A stretch of DNA of 64,000 nucleotides from Gammaproteobacteria bacterium (GTDB lineage Bacteria; Pseudomonadota; Gammaproteobacteria; Pseudomonadales; Cellvibrionaceae): assembly GCA_021151835.1 (NCBI GenBank), contig JAGKWO010000001.1:186001-250000 (forward strand). Reading direction: 5' to 3'. The notes under the pieces were generated by a model, which saw only the letters and a list, made by a program, of their open reading frames with translations, made no database searches and was not told the DNA's origin. How positions within the stretch are numbered: position 1 is the stretch's first letter; every line of letters begins with the position of its first letter. The position numbers and the translations under genes are program-made. Positions 9,354 to 18,132 of the stretch are shown in pieces.

Positions 9354-10403
9354 TTAAATAGTTTCGAGCCTGAGAGCGACGATTGATTCGAAAGGCTCAA
9401 TCTCAAACTGAACACAATTCCCCACTACACGAAAATCAAGCTCTTTTGCGCCTTGACTCACAAAGTTACAACGACGCCCATCCGTTATTTCAGCAGTCAA
9501 CGTCAGCGGATGTAATTTGATAGAACTGTAAGGATCAACAGATCGCAAAAGAAATTCGTAACGCGACCCACCATCCTCATAATCCTGATGCCACTTCAAA
9601 TTGATTGAACTAGCTGCAGCTGCCCGATGGTATTTCACGGCATTGGCAAAGGTGGTAATCCAGACTTGCTTATCGAGGGTTTTTATTGACTCTAACAGAG
9701 CGATAAAGGTTTGCAGATGCAGCGCGTCATACATTTCCTTATCCAATGCATTTTCTTCATCATAAAACCCGTGAAAAACCATAGGAACCAGACCATTTTT
9801 TGTCATAACACGCTGCATCAACCGTTTGATATGCTCCGGCGTCACATCATCATTCACCCTGAATTGACTGACAGAAAAATAATCTTCCTCACTCCTGGCA
9901 AAGTCATAAAAAAATTTATCGGCGTAATAATCCAGATGTTCCGGCCATTTACCGATTCCCTTGGGCATTCCTGGTACAAACGCTCTCGCCCCTATATGTC
10001 CGAGCCTGACCTGTTCAACAGCATCGCTATTAAAACGTCCATGTGGATAAGCGAACGTTTCTACCGGCGTGCCCTTCAAATGGCTATCAAGAATTTTTTT
10101 AGCTTCATTAATTTCGTAAATGCATTGGTTCACAGGAGCCTGAGTGAGATCCGGATGCGTCATCGTATGATTGCCTATCTCATAACCCAGGTCCTTCAAC
10201 TGTTGTAATCTCTCCCAGTGACCATAACTGGGGCGCATTTGCATATTGTGTAAAGTCACATAGATGGTAGCTGGCAACCCCATTCGAATGAGTGCATCCA
10301 CCCCGAGCATCGCCTGTCCAGGAGTCCAGTCATCCAACGTGATTGCGATTGCCGCAGACTTTCCCTTGAACCACTTTTCCAGTTTAACGTCAGGAGCACC
10401 CAT
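9354..10403 (-). CDS. Polysaccharide deacetylase, NodB family (carbohydrate esterase 4)
   Basis: Predicted metal-dependent N-deacetylase of acetylated amino sugars. The N-terminal half has the CE4 motifs: the TLDD motif with Asp24-Asp25 (catalytic base and metal ligand) and HTMTHP with His79 and His83 as metal ligands. The motif FAYPHGRF and a late VFHGF follow the pattern of the fold. The C-terminal 100 residues form an added domain rich in beta strands. There is no signal peptide, so it acts in the cytoplasm, as NodB does on chito-oligosaccharide. The ATG at 10403 follows GGTGG by about 10 bases. In this operon it sits with a NodC-like glycosyltransferase and two NodU-like carbamoyltransferases, which suggests it exposes an amine on a GlcNAc-type unit. 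Substrate is inferred. Confidence 0.9.
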   Translation of the reverse strand: MGAPDVKLEKWFKGKSAAIAITLDDWTPGQAMLGVDALIRMGLPATIYVTLHNMQMRPSYGHWERLQQLKDLGYEIGNHTMTHPDLTQAPVNQCIYEINEAKKILDSHLKGTPVETFAYPHGRFNSDAVEQVRLGHIGARAFVPGMPKGIGKWPEHLDYYADKFFYDFARSEEDYFSVSQFRVNDDVTPEHIKRLMQRVMTKNGLVPMVFHGFYDEENALDKEMYDALHLQTFIALLESIKTLDKQVWITTFANAVKYHRAAAASSINLKWHQDYEDGGSRYEFLLRSVDPYSSIKLHPLTLTAEITDGRRCNFVSQGAKELDFRVVGNCVQFEIEPFESIVALRLETI

Positions 10404-10458
10404 AAAAAATTTCCACCACCTATACGAATATCAATAGCATTTGCCTTACTCGACCAAC

Positions 10459-12042
10459 CTATTCCTTAATGTAGAATTTATTGTCAATTACAAATCCATC
10501 AAGCCCAACTTGACGGGCGTATTTGACAACATCAGAAGTTCGGTTGATAAATCCGGTCGATAAGAAATTTAATGATGTATTACACAAAACAGCAGTTCCG
10601 GTTTTTTCCCTGAAGGCAACCAGGAGTTCATACATCCTTTCATTTTGGTCTTTGCGTACGGTCTGTACTCGCGCGGTATCATCAACATGGGTTACTGCTT
10701 GCAATTGATCGGGGTTCCTCACTTTTTGGAAGTGCAGCATGTAGGGAGACTCACCTTCCCATTCAAAGTAGTCACTCACATTTTCTTCAAGGCATACGGG
10801 TGCAATGGGGCGATAGCCTTCGCGCTTTTTAATCAGGTTCAAACGTTCCTGCATAGCTTTATGGAACGGCGCACCAATCAAAGAGCGATGGCATAATGCA
10901 CGCGGCCCGATTTCACACGCGCCCTGCACCCAGGCAATAACACGATTATCGCTCGCCAAAAAATCCGCAAGAAATGTGTAGTCAAGCGCTGTTTCCCGAA
11001 AGCCTGACAGATCAACATCTTCATGCACGAAAGGTTGTCCGGCATAAGGTGACCAGGTAATTTTCGATTTACCCGTATGGAAATATTGCGCTTCCGCTGC
11101 CAAACCAATCGCAAGACCGGAATCGTTAGTGCAAGGCGGGACAAAAATATCAGTGAATAAACCGGATGACTTCCAATCGCTGTTCCAATCGCAATTCAAA
11201 CCACAACCGCCGCCAATAACCAATGGCAACTTTTCAGTCAGATTTTCTTTGGCGTAATTGCAAAAGGTGTCATAGATTCTGGTTTGCACCAGGTGCGCAA
11301 AATCTTTAAATGCGGGTGATTGAACGCCTTCCCTCAGGAAATTAAAATCGTCAAAATAAGGGTCCTGCGGCTCAAGTTCCATACATCTGAATGGATACTC
11401 ATTGGAAAAGATTTTATCAAGTGCTTTTAACGTAGCGGCATCCGGCTTTTTATTATTCTTACGTCCATAAGCCGCCAACGCCATCACTTTGCCCGCTAGC
11501 GAAATATCCCATAGTTGTTCCTTGTCGCGCGTTGCCAGGTAAAACAGGGATCCATAAACCCAACCCGGCCCCCACATTACCGTCCCATGTTCAGCATTCT
11601 GGTTTGGTGTTGGAGTAATTACCATGTTTTCATCAACACGATAAAAGTTACCGAGCATACCTTCCCATATCAACGCATAAAATGGTGTTCCTTCCGGGAA
11701 CGGCGACATAGACCAGGATGAAAATATATGGGCTCTGGCATGGGTGGACTCATAGGTAGAGATTTTGCGATCAAATACCGTAAAATCTTCTGCCTTGGTA
11801 AAGGAATTACAAATACCTTTATATAAATATCCATCATGGCTGGTGTGCTCATTGAGCGATACATACGCAAGCACATCCACCGGCGGGCAATTAAACAACA
11901 GACGTAAAAGATCACTATAATCTTTACAGGTGTTGAAGCGCGGCTTTGAATCCTTTTCTGCTTCATACGAGAAAACCAGCTTCTGATCTTCGATCAAAGC
12001 GATGCCACCATCGTGATGATTTCTAATACCTAAAAAGCGCAT
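10459..12042 (-). CDS. O-carbamoyltransferase, NodU/TobZ/CmcH family (carbamoyltransferase 2)
   Basis: Second carbamoyltransferase of the cluster, 527 residues. Family motifs are visible: GIRNHHDGGIALI at the N terminus, THARAHIFSSW, IGGGCGLNCDWN, PPCTNDSGLAIG, then the C-terminal IGPRALCHRSLIGAP, REGYRPIAPVCLEE and LCNTSLN. It differs strongly from carbamoyltransferase 1 (short N terminus, different spacing), so the two are not a recent duplication and may act on different positions. The ATG at 12042 follows AAGG/AGG. A 110-base gap to the PhyH gene upstream and a 55-base gap to the deacetylase downstream fit one operon. Family is firm; acceptor hydroxyl unknown. Confidence 0.92.
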   Translation of the reverse strand: MRFLGIRNHHDGGIALIEDQKLVFSYEAEKDSKPRFNTCKDYSDLLRLLFNCPPVDVLAYVSLNEHTSHDGYLYKGICNSFTKAEDFTVFDRKISTYESTHARAHIFSSWSMSPFPEGTPFYALIWEGMLGNFYRVDENMVITPTPNQNAEHGTVMWGPGWVYGSLFYLATRDKEQLWDISLAGKVMALAAYGRKNNKKPDAATLKALDKIFSNEYPFRCMELEPQDPYFDDFNFLREGVQSPAFKDFAHLVQTRIYDTFCNYAKENLTEKLPLVIGGGCGLNCDWNSDWKSSGLFTDIFVPPCTNDSGLAIGLAAEAQYFHTGKSKITWSPYAGQPFVHEDVDLSGFRETALDYTFLADFLASDNRVIAWVQGACEIGPRALCHRSLIGAPFHKAMQERLNLIKKREGYRPIAPVCLEENVSDYFEWEGESPYMLHFQKVRNPDQLQAVTHVDDTARVQTVRKDQNERMYELLVAFREKTGTAVLCNTSLNFLSTGFINRTSDVVKYARQVGLDGFVIDNKFYIKE

Positions 12043-12152
12043 ACAATCCTACCTTTAAAAAAAACCGATAATTAACATGCTACTACTGACAGCTATCTGT
12101 TCTTAACCAGAAAAAACTCCCAACCGATATTCGCATGCTCCTTGTTCTGACC

Positions 12153-12989
12153 TTACTGATCTGATTCAGCTTTTTCCAACCTGCTCGACCAGGAGGAAAA
12201 CGATGTACCTATAACAGGAAAATGGTCGCCTTTTATCTCTTCATGTAAACGTAAATCCAGCTTGTATCCATATTTTGGTTCGTGAAAAAATTTGCCTTTT
12301 ACTATATGAAATGCCAACGCTCGCCTTGGTCTTTCACTAAAATTGGGGCCTGATCCGTGCCACGCCAAATTATGGTGGAAATGCACATGCCCCTTAGGCA
12401 CGATGCAACTCTCAACATCTATTCGATTTCCGTTATAAAATTCTTCCAATGGCAAATACTGTGTTAGTGCGCGCAAATAATCGGTTGCGGCACCCCACTG
12501 ATGCGAACCAGGCACCATGCGCATACAACCATTGCTTTCATCGACGTCATCCAATGCTAACCAGGCGGTAACCTCGGTATAGGGCTCGCGAAACGGCCAA
12601 AATTCAACATCCTGGTGCCAACAATTTACTCCGCCTATGCGCTCGGGTTTAAATTGCAATTGATCGTGGTAAAGACGATAGGTGTCATTACCGAATAGTC
12701 CTTTCAAGATGGTATCCAATTCCGATGAGCGAAGTATTTCCGCTATTTCATCTACGCCGTACCACACATTACACATCTGTAAAATCACAGAGTTTTTATC
12801 ATTTCCCATAACAGAAACGTCTTCTGCATTTTTCGCTCTTTGGATCGCAAGGTACTTTTCAATCTTTTCGTTAAGCAAATCAATAGAAGCATCACTGAGC
12901 AATTTCCCGCCTAGAACGAATCCCTTTTTATTAAAGGTTTGCGCCATTTGTTGCAGATCCCATTGCCCTGTATTTTCAAATTCAATCAT
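12153..12989 (-). CDS. Phytanoyl-CoA dioxygenase (PhyH) family Fe(II)/2-oxoglutarate oxygenase
   Basis: A 278-residue non-haem iron oxygenase of the PhyH type common in secondary metabolism. The iron-binding facial triad is readable: His125-x-Asp127 within NCWHQDVEFWPF, and the distal His211 in AWHGSG, followed by Arg222/Arg223 positioned to bind 2-oxoglutarate. The sequence DESNGCMRMVPGSH between them is a classic family segment. It probably hydroxylates an amino acid or sugar-like intermediate, perhaps creating a hydroxyl that a carbamoyltransferase then caps. The ATG at 12989 is preceded by GGAG at nine bases. It lies 62 bases downstream of the exporter gene. Family call firm; substrate inferred. 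Confidence 0.9.
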   Translation of the reverse strand: MIEFENTGQWDLQQMAQTFNKKGFVLGGKLLSDASIDLLNEKIEKYLAIQRAKNAEDVSVMGNDKNSVILQMCNVWYGVDEIAEILRSSELDTILKGLFGNDTYRLYHDQLQFKPERIGGVNCWHQDVEFWPFREPYTEVTAWLALDDVDESNGCMRMVPGSHQWGAATDYLRALTQYLPLEEFYNGNRIDVESCIVPKGHVHFHHNLAWHGSGPNFSERPRRALAFHIVKGKFFHEPKYGYKLDLRLHEEIKGDHFPVIGTSFSSWSSRLEKAESDQ

Positions 12990-13051
12990 TTCAATACGCT
13001 CCGAACTTATTGCTGCTGACCTACATCAATTTCCGTATCCACACGAGTCAA

Positions 13052-15286
13052 TTACAAAACAACACCACTCACCTCTAACGCTTTTTGTTTTAGTTTATCT
13101 AATGCACTTTTATCAATTTCCCTTGCAGATCCGTTCTCAACCAAAAAAATTCTATTTGCCATACGAATCGTTTCCGGGCGATGCGCAATAACAATTGTGG
13201 TGATACCAAGGCGACGCACTGCATCATTCACAAGCGCTTCATTGGAAACATCAAGGTGACTGGTTGCCTCATCGAGAAAAAGGACTTTCGGTTTCTTGTA
13301 AAGTGCCCGTGCCAACAACAGACGTTGCTTTTGTCCACCCGAAAGCCATGTACCCATATCACCCACCAGCGTGTGATAACCCAAGGGCATGGCTTCAATC
13401 TCGTTACTAATGGCTGCAAACTGCGCACAATGTTTAATGTGCTCAAAGTCAGGATTGTCAGTAAAGAAAGCAATATTTTCTGCAATTGAACCGGACAGCA
13501 ATTGATCATCCTGAAGTACAACGCCGATCAGTTCGCGATAGGCTCGTGTACCAATCTGTGACAATTCGATACCACCATACAAAATTCTTCCGGACTCGGG
13601 TTCGTGGGCACCAATCATCAATTTCAGCAAGGTACTTTTCCCACAACCGGAAGCACCCACAATTGCAATGCTTTCCCCTTGTTTGACATCCAATGAACAT
13701 TGGTTAAGGATTAATTCATCCTTTTTGTCATACCTGAAACAAATATTCTCTACAGTAAAAGTTGCAGGGAGAGACTCGGTATCAATTCGCGAGGGGTATT
13801 CTTGCTCTGCGGGCTCAAGCACAATTTCAGAAAGCCGTTCCACTTGAATACTGAGCATTTTGAATTCGATGATTTTGTCGACTACACCAATCGAGCGCTC
13901 AACAAACTGCGCAGCATAAGCATAAAACGCCAAAAACATACCAACGGTCCAGGCACCATCGATAACACTCAACGCACCCAACGCGAGAATTGCAATCCGC
14001 TCTGCGCCAAACAACGTCCAGTTACAGGATTCAATAATGATGGATTGGCGCTGCATTCGCAGACCGGCATTGCGCTCCGCAATCAATCGATTGGCCCAGC
14101 GAACCTTCCGACTTTCAGCTCCATTAAATAAACGGATAGTGCTGATGCTGCGTAGCGTTTCCAGAAACAGCGTGTGCTGTTGCGCAGAAAGAACAACATT
14201 TTCTTCAGTGGCTCGACGCTGTGTCCGATACCACATCAATCGAATCAAGAAATACAACAGCACACTGCCCAACACAATGAATGCCAGTTTTGCGTTGTAA
14301 ACAAAGAGGATAACCAAGGCTCCAACCGACATCAGGCCATCCAGGCCTACCTCAATTGAACGCGTGGTAACCATACCTTGAATCGCATGAACGGCTTCGA
14401 AGCGGGAACTGACATCGCCGATGTGGCGCTTTTCAAACCAGGCGATGGGTAAACGCACAAGATGCGAGAAAACGTTAGTAATCCATTGGAGATTTAATGT
14501 TGCGCTCAGAATCATTACTGACCAGGCACGCAAGGTATTTAATGCAACACGCGTAAGCTCCAGGAAAATCATGCCCAATACCACCAGCGTCAACAAGTCG
14601 GTATCGGCAGTTACAATGACCTGGTCAAACGTTAACTGGGTTGCCAACGGCAACAGCAGCGCGAGGGCTTCCATCGCCAGGGCCAACAGGGTTATTTGAA
14701 ATAATGATCGTTTGATTCCGCTAGTGCTGCCGATAAGGCGACGCCAGGAAAAACGATTTTTCTTTTCTTCCGCCGCGGATTTCCTGGTAATAGTTTTGTA
14801 GTATTTATTAATTTGCTCCCGCTTATGACTGTTCCTGGCGTCAACAAAATCAATTAACGGAAAAACCTCAATAGCAGCCCCACGATAAGAGTGTGATAAC
14901 TCTTCGGGTGTAACATATTTAACCTCTCCCGCAGGATCATAAATATGAAATTTGCCATTTTCGATTTTATTCAATACAACAAAATGATTAAAATCCCATT
15001 GCAAGACACAAGGCAGTTCAAGTTCATGGAGATTTTCTGCCGCTACATTAACAATCCGCGCTTCCAGCATCAGCTGCAAGCCGAGTTCAACCATTGAATC
15101 GATTGTGATTCCGCGCCGGGAAATATCGACTGTGTGCCTTATTTGCGTATAGTCGACATCGCCTTGATGATAGCCAACCAACATAGCCAGGCACGCTAAA
15201 CCGCTCTCTGCCGGGTCCGCCTGCAAAATAAGAGAAAGATCTTTTCCGAATTTAAATTTTAATTTATCTGAAACACGCATTATCAT
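13052..15286 (-). CDS. ABC exporter with degenerate C39 peptidase-like domain
   Basis: A 744-residue fused transporter: C39-like domain (about 1-140), six-helix membrane domain (about 190-460), ATPase (about 500-740). ATPase motifs are intact: GASGCGKST, VLQDDQLLSGS, LSGGQKQRLLLARAL, LFLDEATSHLD and IAHR. In the N-terminal domain, where bacteriocin exporters have ECGLACLAM, this protein has ESGLACLAM; the catalytic Cys is Ser28 (codon AGC, 15203-15205), while His101 and Asp117 remain. It is therefore unlikely to cut a leader peptide, which fits export of a non-ribosomal product. The start at 15286 is set by an ATGA overlap with the HlyD stop; upstream GTG is less likely. It works with the adjacent HlyD protein; the outer membrane channel is not encoded here. 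Confidence 0.93.
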   Translation of the reverse strand: MIMRVSDKLKFKFGKDLSLILQADPAESGLACLAMLVGYHQGDVDYTQIRHTVDISRRGITIDSMVELGLQLMLEARIVNVAAENLHELELPCVLQWDFNHFVVLNKIENGKFHIYDPAGEVKYVTPEELSHSYRGAAIEVFPLIDFVDARNSHKREQINKYYKTITRKSAAEEKKNRFSWRRLIGSTSGIKRSLFQITLLALAMEALALLLPLATQLTFDQVIVTADTDLLTLVVLGMIFLELTRVALNTLRAWSVMILSATLNLQWITNVFSHLVRLPIAWFEKRHIGDVSSRFEAVHAIQGMVTTRSIEVGLDGLMSVGALVILFVYNAKLAFIVLGSVLLYFLIRLMWYRTQRRATEENVVLSAQQHTLFLETLRSISTIRLFNGAESRKVRWANRLIAERNAGLRMQRQSIIIESCNWTLFGAERIAILALGALSVIDGAWTVGMFLAFYAYAAQFVERSIGVVDKIIEFKMLSIQVERLSEIVLEPAEQEYPSRIDTESLPATFTVENICFRYDKKDELILNQCSLDVKQGESIAIVGASGCGKSTLLKLMIGAHEPESGRILYGGIELSQIGTRAYRELIGVVLQDDQLLSGSIAENIAFFTDNPDFEHIKHCAQFAAISNEIEAMPLGYHTLVGDMGTWLSGGQKQRLLLARALYKKPKVLFLDEATSHLDVSNEALVNDAVRRLGITTIVIAHRPETIRMANRIFLVENGSAREIDKSALDKLKQKALEVSGVVL
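15203..15205 (-). other. Ser codon at the catalytic Cys position of the C39-like domain
   Basis: The minus-strand codon is AGC (Ser) at the residue that is Cys (TGC) in the active leader peptidases of C39 bacteriocin exporters such as CvaB. The flanking residues E, G, L, A, C, L, A and M match the family. Confidence 0.85.
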
Positions 15287-16476
15287 TTTCTCGCCATACT
15301 CATCAGTGGTTCGAACAACCACTCATACAGCCTTCTTTTATCGATCAAAACCGCCGCATCAATTTCCATTCCCGCTTGCAATGGCTGCTTTTGCCCGTAG
15401 GCAATCATATGCTGCTCTGGCAACGCGACAGTTATTTTATAAATGGAGTTAACTGATAATGTCCCGCTAGCACCGTACAATGGCGCCCGGGAAATGTGTT
15501 TAACCACACCTGTGTGTAACCCGAATTTTTGATAGGGAAAGGCGCGGTAACGCAACTGCACCTTATCGCCCGGAGTTACAAAACCAATTGCATTACCAGG
15601 CACATAAAGCTCAGCATAGAGTTGTGAGTTTGCAGGTATTATCGTCAGCAACGCTGAGGCAGGATCAACATGTTGACCTAACTTTGCAGAGATATTGGCT
15701 ACCGTGCCATCACTGGGGGCAATAACATAAATATACTCAGTCGAGTTATATTCCAGCAGCTTGTTTTTGGCCTCATCCAATTTGCGCGTTAAGTCTGCCA
15801 GTTGGTTTTGCCCGTTTAACTCTTCTATTAAAATTGCTTCATTGGCAATCGCAACATTTCGCTCACCTATTTTAAGCTCGCTTTCGAGCTGGATTTTTTG
15901 TGATCGTATATCGAGATAATCGATATGCTTTTCTTTGGCCTGTATTCTTGAAAAAAGATTTTGCTCGGCAAGCTTTTCATAACGGGCCAAATTGTCTTTG
16001 GCAATAACTTCTTTTTCAATAAGCAATAATAATTTTTTTCTAACAACCAATAAGTCGGATTGCAAACCATTCAATTCCTGACGCTTATTCCGCAGGGTAT
16101 CCTGATTAATATCTTTCAAGCGGGCAACATCATCCTGCAAACTCTTTTCCACAGAAGCAAGGCGGGCGCGCCGTTCGGACCTGATGGCATCCGTTTCGGA
16201 AATCGCCTGATCGCTGAGAATTTTATAAAGCAATTGCCCGGCTTTTACCGTCTGCCCATGCGTAACTTCCATGCCCGCAATTTGCCCGGCACTGGGGGTA
16301 ATCACGTTTACCAATCCCTTATCTGGCACCAGCACACCTTCAGCATTGTGCTTTTGAGTGTATTGCACAAAATACAGCAGCGAACATATCGCCACGGTAA
16401 TAGCAGTCAATATAGCGGTCCAAATCGACAAACTAATAGGACGGGTAATTAAAATACTGTAACTCAACGAGGACAT
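15283..16476 (-). CDS. HlyD-family membrane fusion protein
   Basis: A 397-residue periplasmic adaptor of a type I secretion-like exporter. One N-terminal membrane helix (about residues 16-38), a biotinyl-lipoyl half (GVLVPDKGLVNVITPSAG), a long coiled-coil hairpin (about 100-220, rich in Lys/Glu/Leu heptads), the second lipoyl half (YVIAPSDGTVANISAKLG) and a beta-barrel segment follow the family order. It ends by overlapping the start of the ABC exporter gene by four bases (ATGA), so the two are co-translated. The glycosyltransferase stop is 37 bases upstream. It probably links the inner membrane pump to a TolC-type channel encoded elsewhere. Confidence 0.92.
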   Translation of the reverse strand: MSSLSYSILITRPISLSIWTAILTAITVAICSLLYFVQYTQKHNAEGVLVPDKGLVNVITPSAGQIAGMEVTHGQTVKAGQLLYKILSDQAISETDAIRSERRARLASVEKSLQDDVARLKDINQDTLRNKRQELNGLQSDLLVVRKKLLLLIEKEVIAKDNLARYEKLAEQNLFSRIQAKEKHIDYLDIRSQKIQLESELKIGERNVAIANEAILIEELNGQNQLADLTRKLDEAKNKLLEYNSTEYIYVIAPSDGTVANISAKLGQHVDPASALLTIIPANSQLYAELYVPGNAIGFVTPGDKVQLRYRAFPYQKFGLHTGVVKHISRAPLYGASGTLSVNSIYKITVALPEQHMIAYGQKQPLQAGMEIDAAVLIDKRRLYEWLFEPLMSMARK

Positions 16477-16513
16477 GCCCGAACTCTATGATAATAGTGG
16501 TGCAGAAATAGGA

Positions 16514-17698
16514 TTAACCGCGTGTCATCCAGGATTTTGCCTTGCCGAAAATTTCATCACAAAAACCGGTGACGTTAGGGCGCCACAAAAACAACTCAAA
16601 CAAGGAGTTGTAATAGGTTGAACGAAAAATATCCCTGGCACCTTTGCGCAATTGTTCCGGGAGTTGTTTTTGATACAGTAAAAACATGCTAACGGATAAA
16701 AATGTTGATAGCCCAATCAGGCCGAATACCCACCACTGCTGAAACACTACGGCCAGGACAGGCAAAGCACATAACGTTGGCGGCAACAAGCTAAGGACAT
16801 ACAACATAAAGAAAGGAATTAAAAACAGGGCACGCCGGGGCGAAGTTGAAATCGCTGCGCGATAAGCTTCTACACGCCCTCTTGCCCAGCGACGACGCTG
16901 CTTGAAAAGACACTTGGGATTGGTTGGTGCATAGGTGTAGGCCACAGCCTCTGGAGCATATCCCGTAGTATAACCGCTGGCCAAAGCCTTCCATGTCCAG
17001 GCTATATCTTCAACAATCCAACTGCCCCAACCGCCAATTTCGCGGATTACCGACATGCGGTGTACCACAAAGGCGCCCGCCATAATCGATACAAAACCAA
17101 ATGCGTCCTGTGCACTTTTAACGGCAGGGTAAATACCAATATGCTCAAAATACTGTAATTTCTCCCACAAGTTGGTGTGTTTATTCGCTGGAACAAGGAA
17201 CCCGCATACCGCAGCACACTTTTCATCTTGCCACATGCGCTCTACCACCTTACGCACGCTTTGTGGCTCAAGAAATGTATCACTATCAACTACGACCAAT
17301 GCTTCCACCGATTCAGGAACATTCGGCAAAGCCGCATCCATATTTTTGCCTTTGCTGCCGTTATTTTGCTCAAACCTTATAGAGATATAATTTTGCTTCC
17401 TGGGTAATTTAAACCACTCGGCCAAATGACTTTGAATACCATTTGTTGATCCATCATCCGCCAAAATAACAGTGATCTGGCCGGGGTAATCTTGCGCTTC
17501 AATCGAGTTCAATGCTTGAAACAAATATTCCGGCTTTTCATTGAAATGAGGAACCATGATTGCCACTTCAGGATACCGCTCCAGTACCTTGGGCTTTTTA
17601 CGGATTAATGGGTGCACAATCAACCAAATACACAGTAGCAGCATCCATATACTACTGGTGAATAATGGAATTGCTAGAAATACAAATAGGTACCACAT
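16514..17698 (-). CDS. Processive family 2 glycosyltransferase, NodC/PgaC/HasA-like membrane enzyme
   Basis: A 394-residue inverting glycosyltransferase. Two N-terminal hydrophobic segments are followed by the GT2 catalytic core: DDGS (Asp81-Asp82), DSD (Asp138-x-Asp140), VED (Glu230-Asp231) and QRRRW (267-271), the signature of processive hexosamine or glucose polymerases such as NodC (chitin oligosaccharide) and PgaC (PNAG). Two or three C-terminal membrane helices complete it. It is the first gene of the operon, with the divergent regulator upstream. I chose the ATG at 17698 because AGGGGTG lies seven bases before it; a GTG at 17707 is in frame but overlaps that site. With the NodB- and NodU-like genes behind it, synthesis of a GlcNAc oligomer is plausible, but cellulose- or hyaluronan-type products cannot be excluded. 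Confidence 0.88.
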   Translation of the reverse strand: MWYLFVFLAIPLFTSSIWMLLLCIWLIVHPLIRKKPKVLERYPEVAIMVPHFNEKPEYLFQALNSIEAQDYPGQITVILADDGSTNGIQSHLAEWFKLPRKQNYISIRFEQNNGSKGKNMDAALPNVPESVEALVVVDSDTFLEPQSVRKVVERMWQDEKCAAVCGFLVPANKHTNLWEKLQYFEHIGIYPAVKSAQDAFGFVSIMAGAFVVHRMSVIREIGGWGSWIVEDIAWTWKALASGYTTGYAPEAVAYTYAPTNPKCLFKQRRRWARGRVEAYRAAISTSPRRALFLIPFFMLYVLSLLPPTLCALPVLAVVFQQWWVFGLIGLSTFLSVSMFLLYQKQLPEQLRKGARDIFRSTYYNSLFELFLWRPNVTGFCDEIFGKAKSWMTRG

Positions 17699-17754
17699 TG
17701 ATAACACCCCTGTGTTTAAATTGCCGCATACTGTTTGATTGGATAAGCAGAAGT

Positions 17755-17771
17755 GGTCAGTCAGACTATTT
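17755..17771. repeat. Direct repeat copy 1 (candidate operator)
   Basis: GGTCAGTCAGACTATTT. The second copy at 17816 differs at one of 17 positions, and three of the four bases before each copy (AAG) also agree. Confidence 0.6.
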
Positions 17772-17815
17772 CAAAAAAATGAATTTCTTTTTCAATTTGT
17801 TCGCAGCAGCGAAGC

Positions 17816-17832
17816 GGTCAGGCAGACTATTT
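17816..17832. repeat. Direct repeat copy 2 (candidate operator)
   Basis: GGTCAGGCAGACTATTT, 61 bases from copy 1, same orientation, A-rich on its right side like copy 1. Confidence 0.6.
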
Positions 17833-18132
17833 AAAAATTAAATTTTCCTTTTTATCCGTGGCAGGCAAAGAAATGACTATTGGTAATAGTGGCGGCATGA
17901 TGGGTAATCGGGGAATGCAGCGTAAATACAACTTTCGATACATTTTTCATATCACGCAATCTGAACCACAGATCATCTGTGAATGAATATGCATTTTTGG
18001 ATACATTTTGGGATAGAAGTAGAAATTAAAAGCGAGTACACTTCATTTAAATTTATAAACACAAAAAAATCATACGAAAGGACCACTTCTGCGCATTAAA
18101 AAAACGATGGATAACGAATCTTTTTAAGCGCA

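Larger units (their letters stand above)
17699..18132. promoter_or_regulatory. Divergent intergenic control region with two direct-repeat pairs
   Basis: This 434-base region separates the biosynthetic operon from its divergent LuxR-type regulator. It contains two copies of GGTCAGTCAGACTATTT / GGTCAGGCAGACTATTT starting at 17755 and 17816 (61 bases apart), both followed by A-rich tracts, and two copies of GATACATTTT starting at 17937 and 18000 (63 bases apart). The near-equal spacing is about six helical turns. These are candidate operators, probably for the adjacent regulator. No coding sequence is evident; I could not place -35/-10 boxes with confidence. Confidence 0.6.

Noticed and set aside
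13052..17698. Bacteriocin or RiPP system, suggested by the C39-type exporter and HlyD protein.
   Set aside because: The C39 Cys is Ser, no short gene with a double-glycine leader is visible between 12043 and 18132, and the operon encodes NRPS and sugar-type enzymes.
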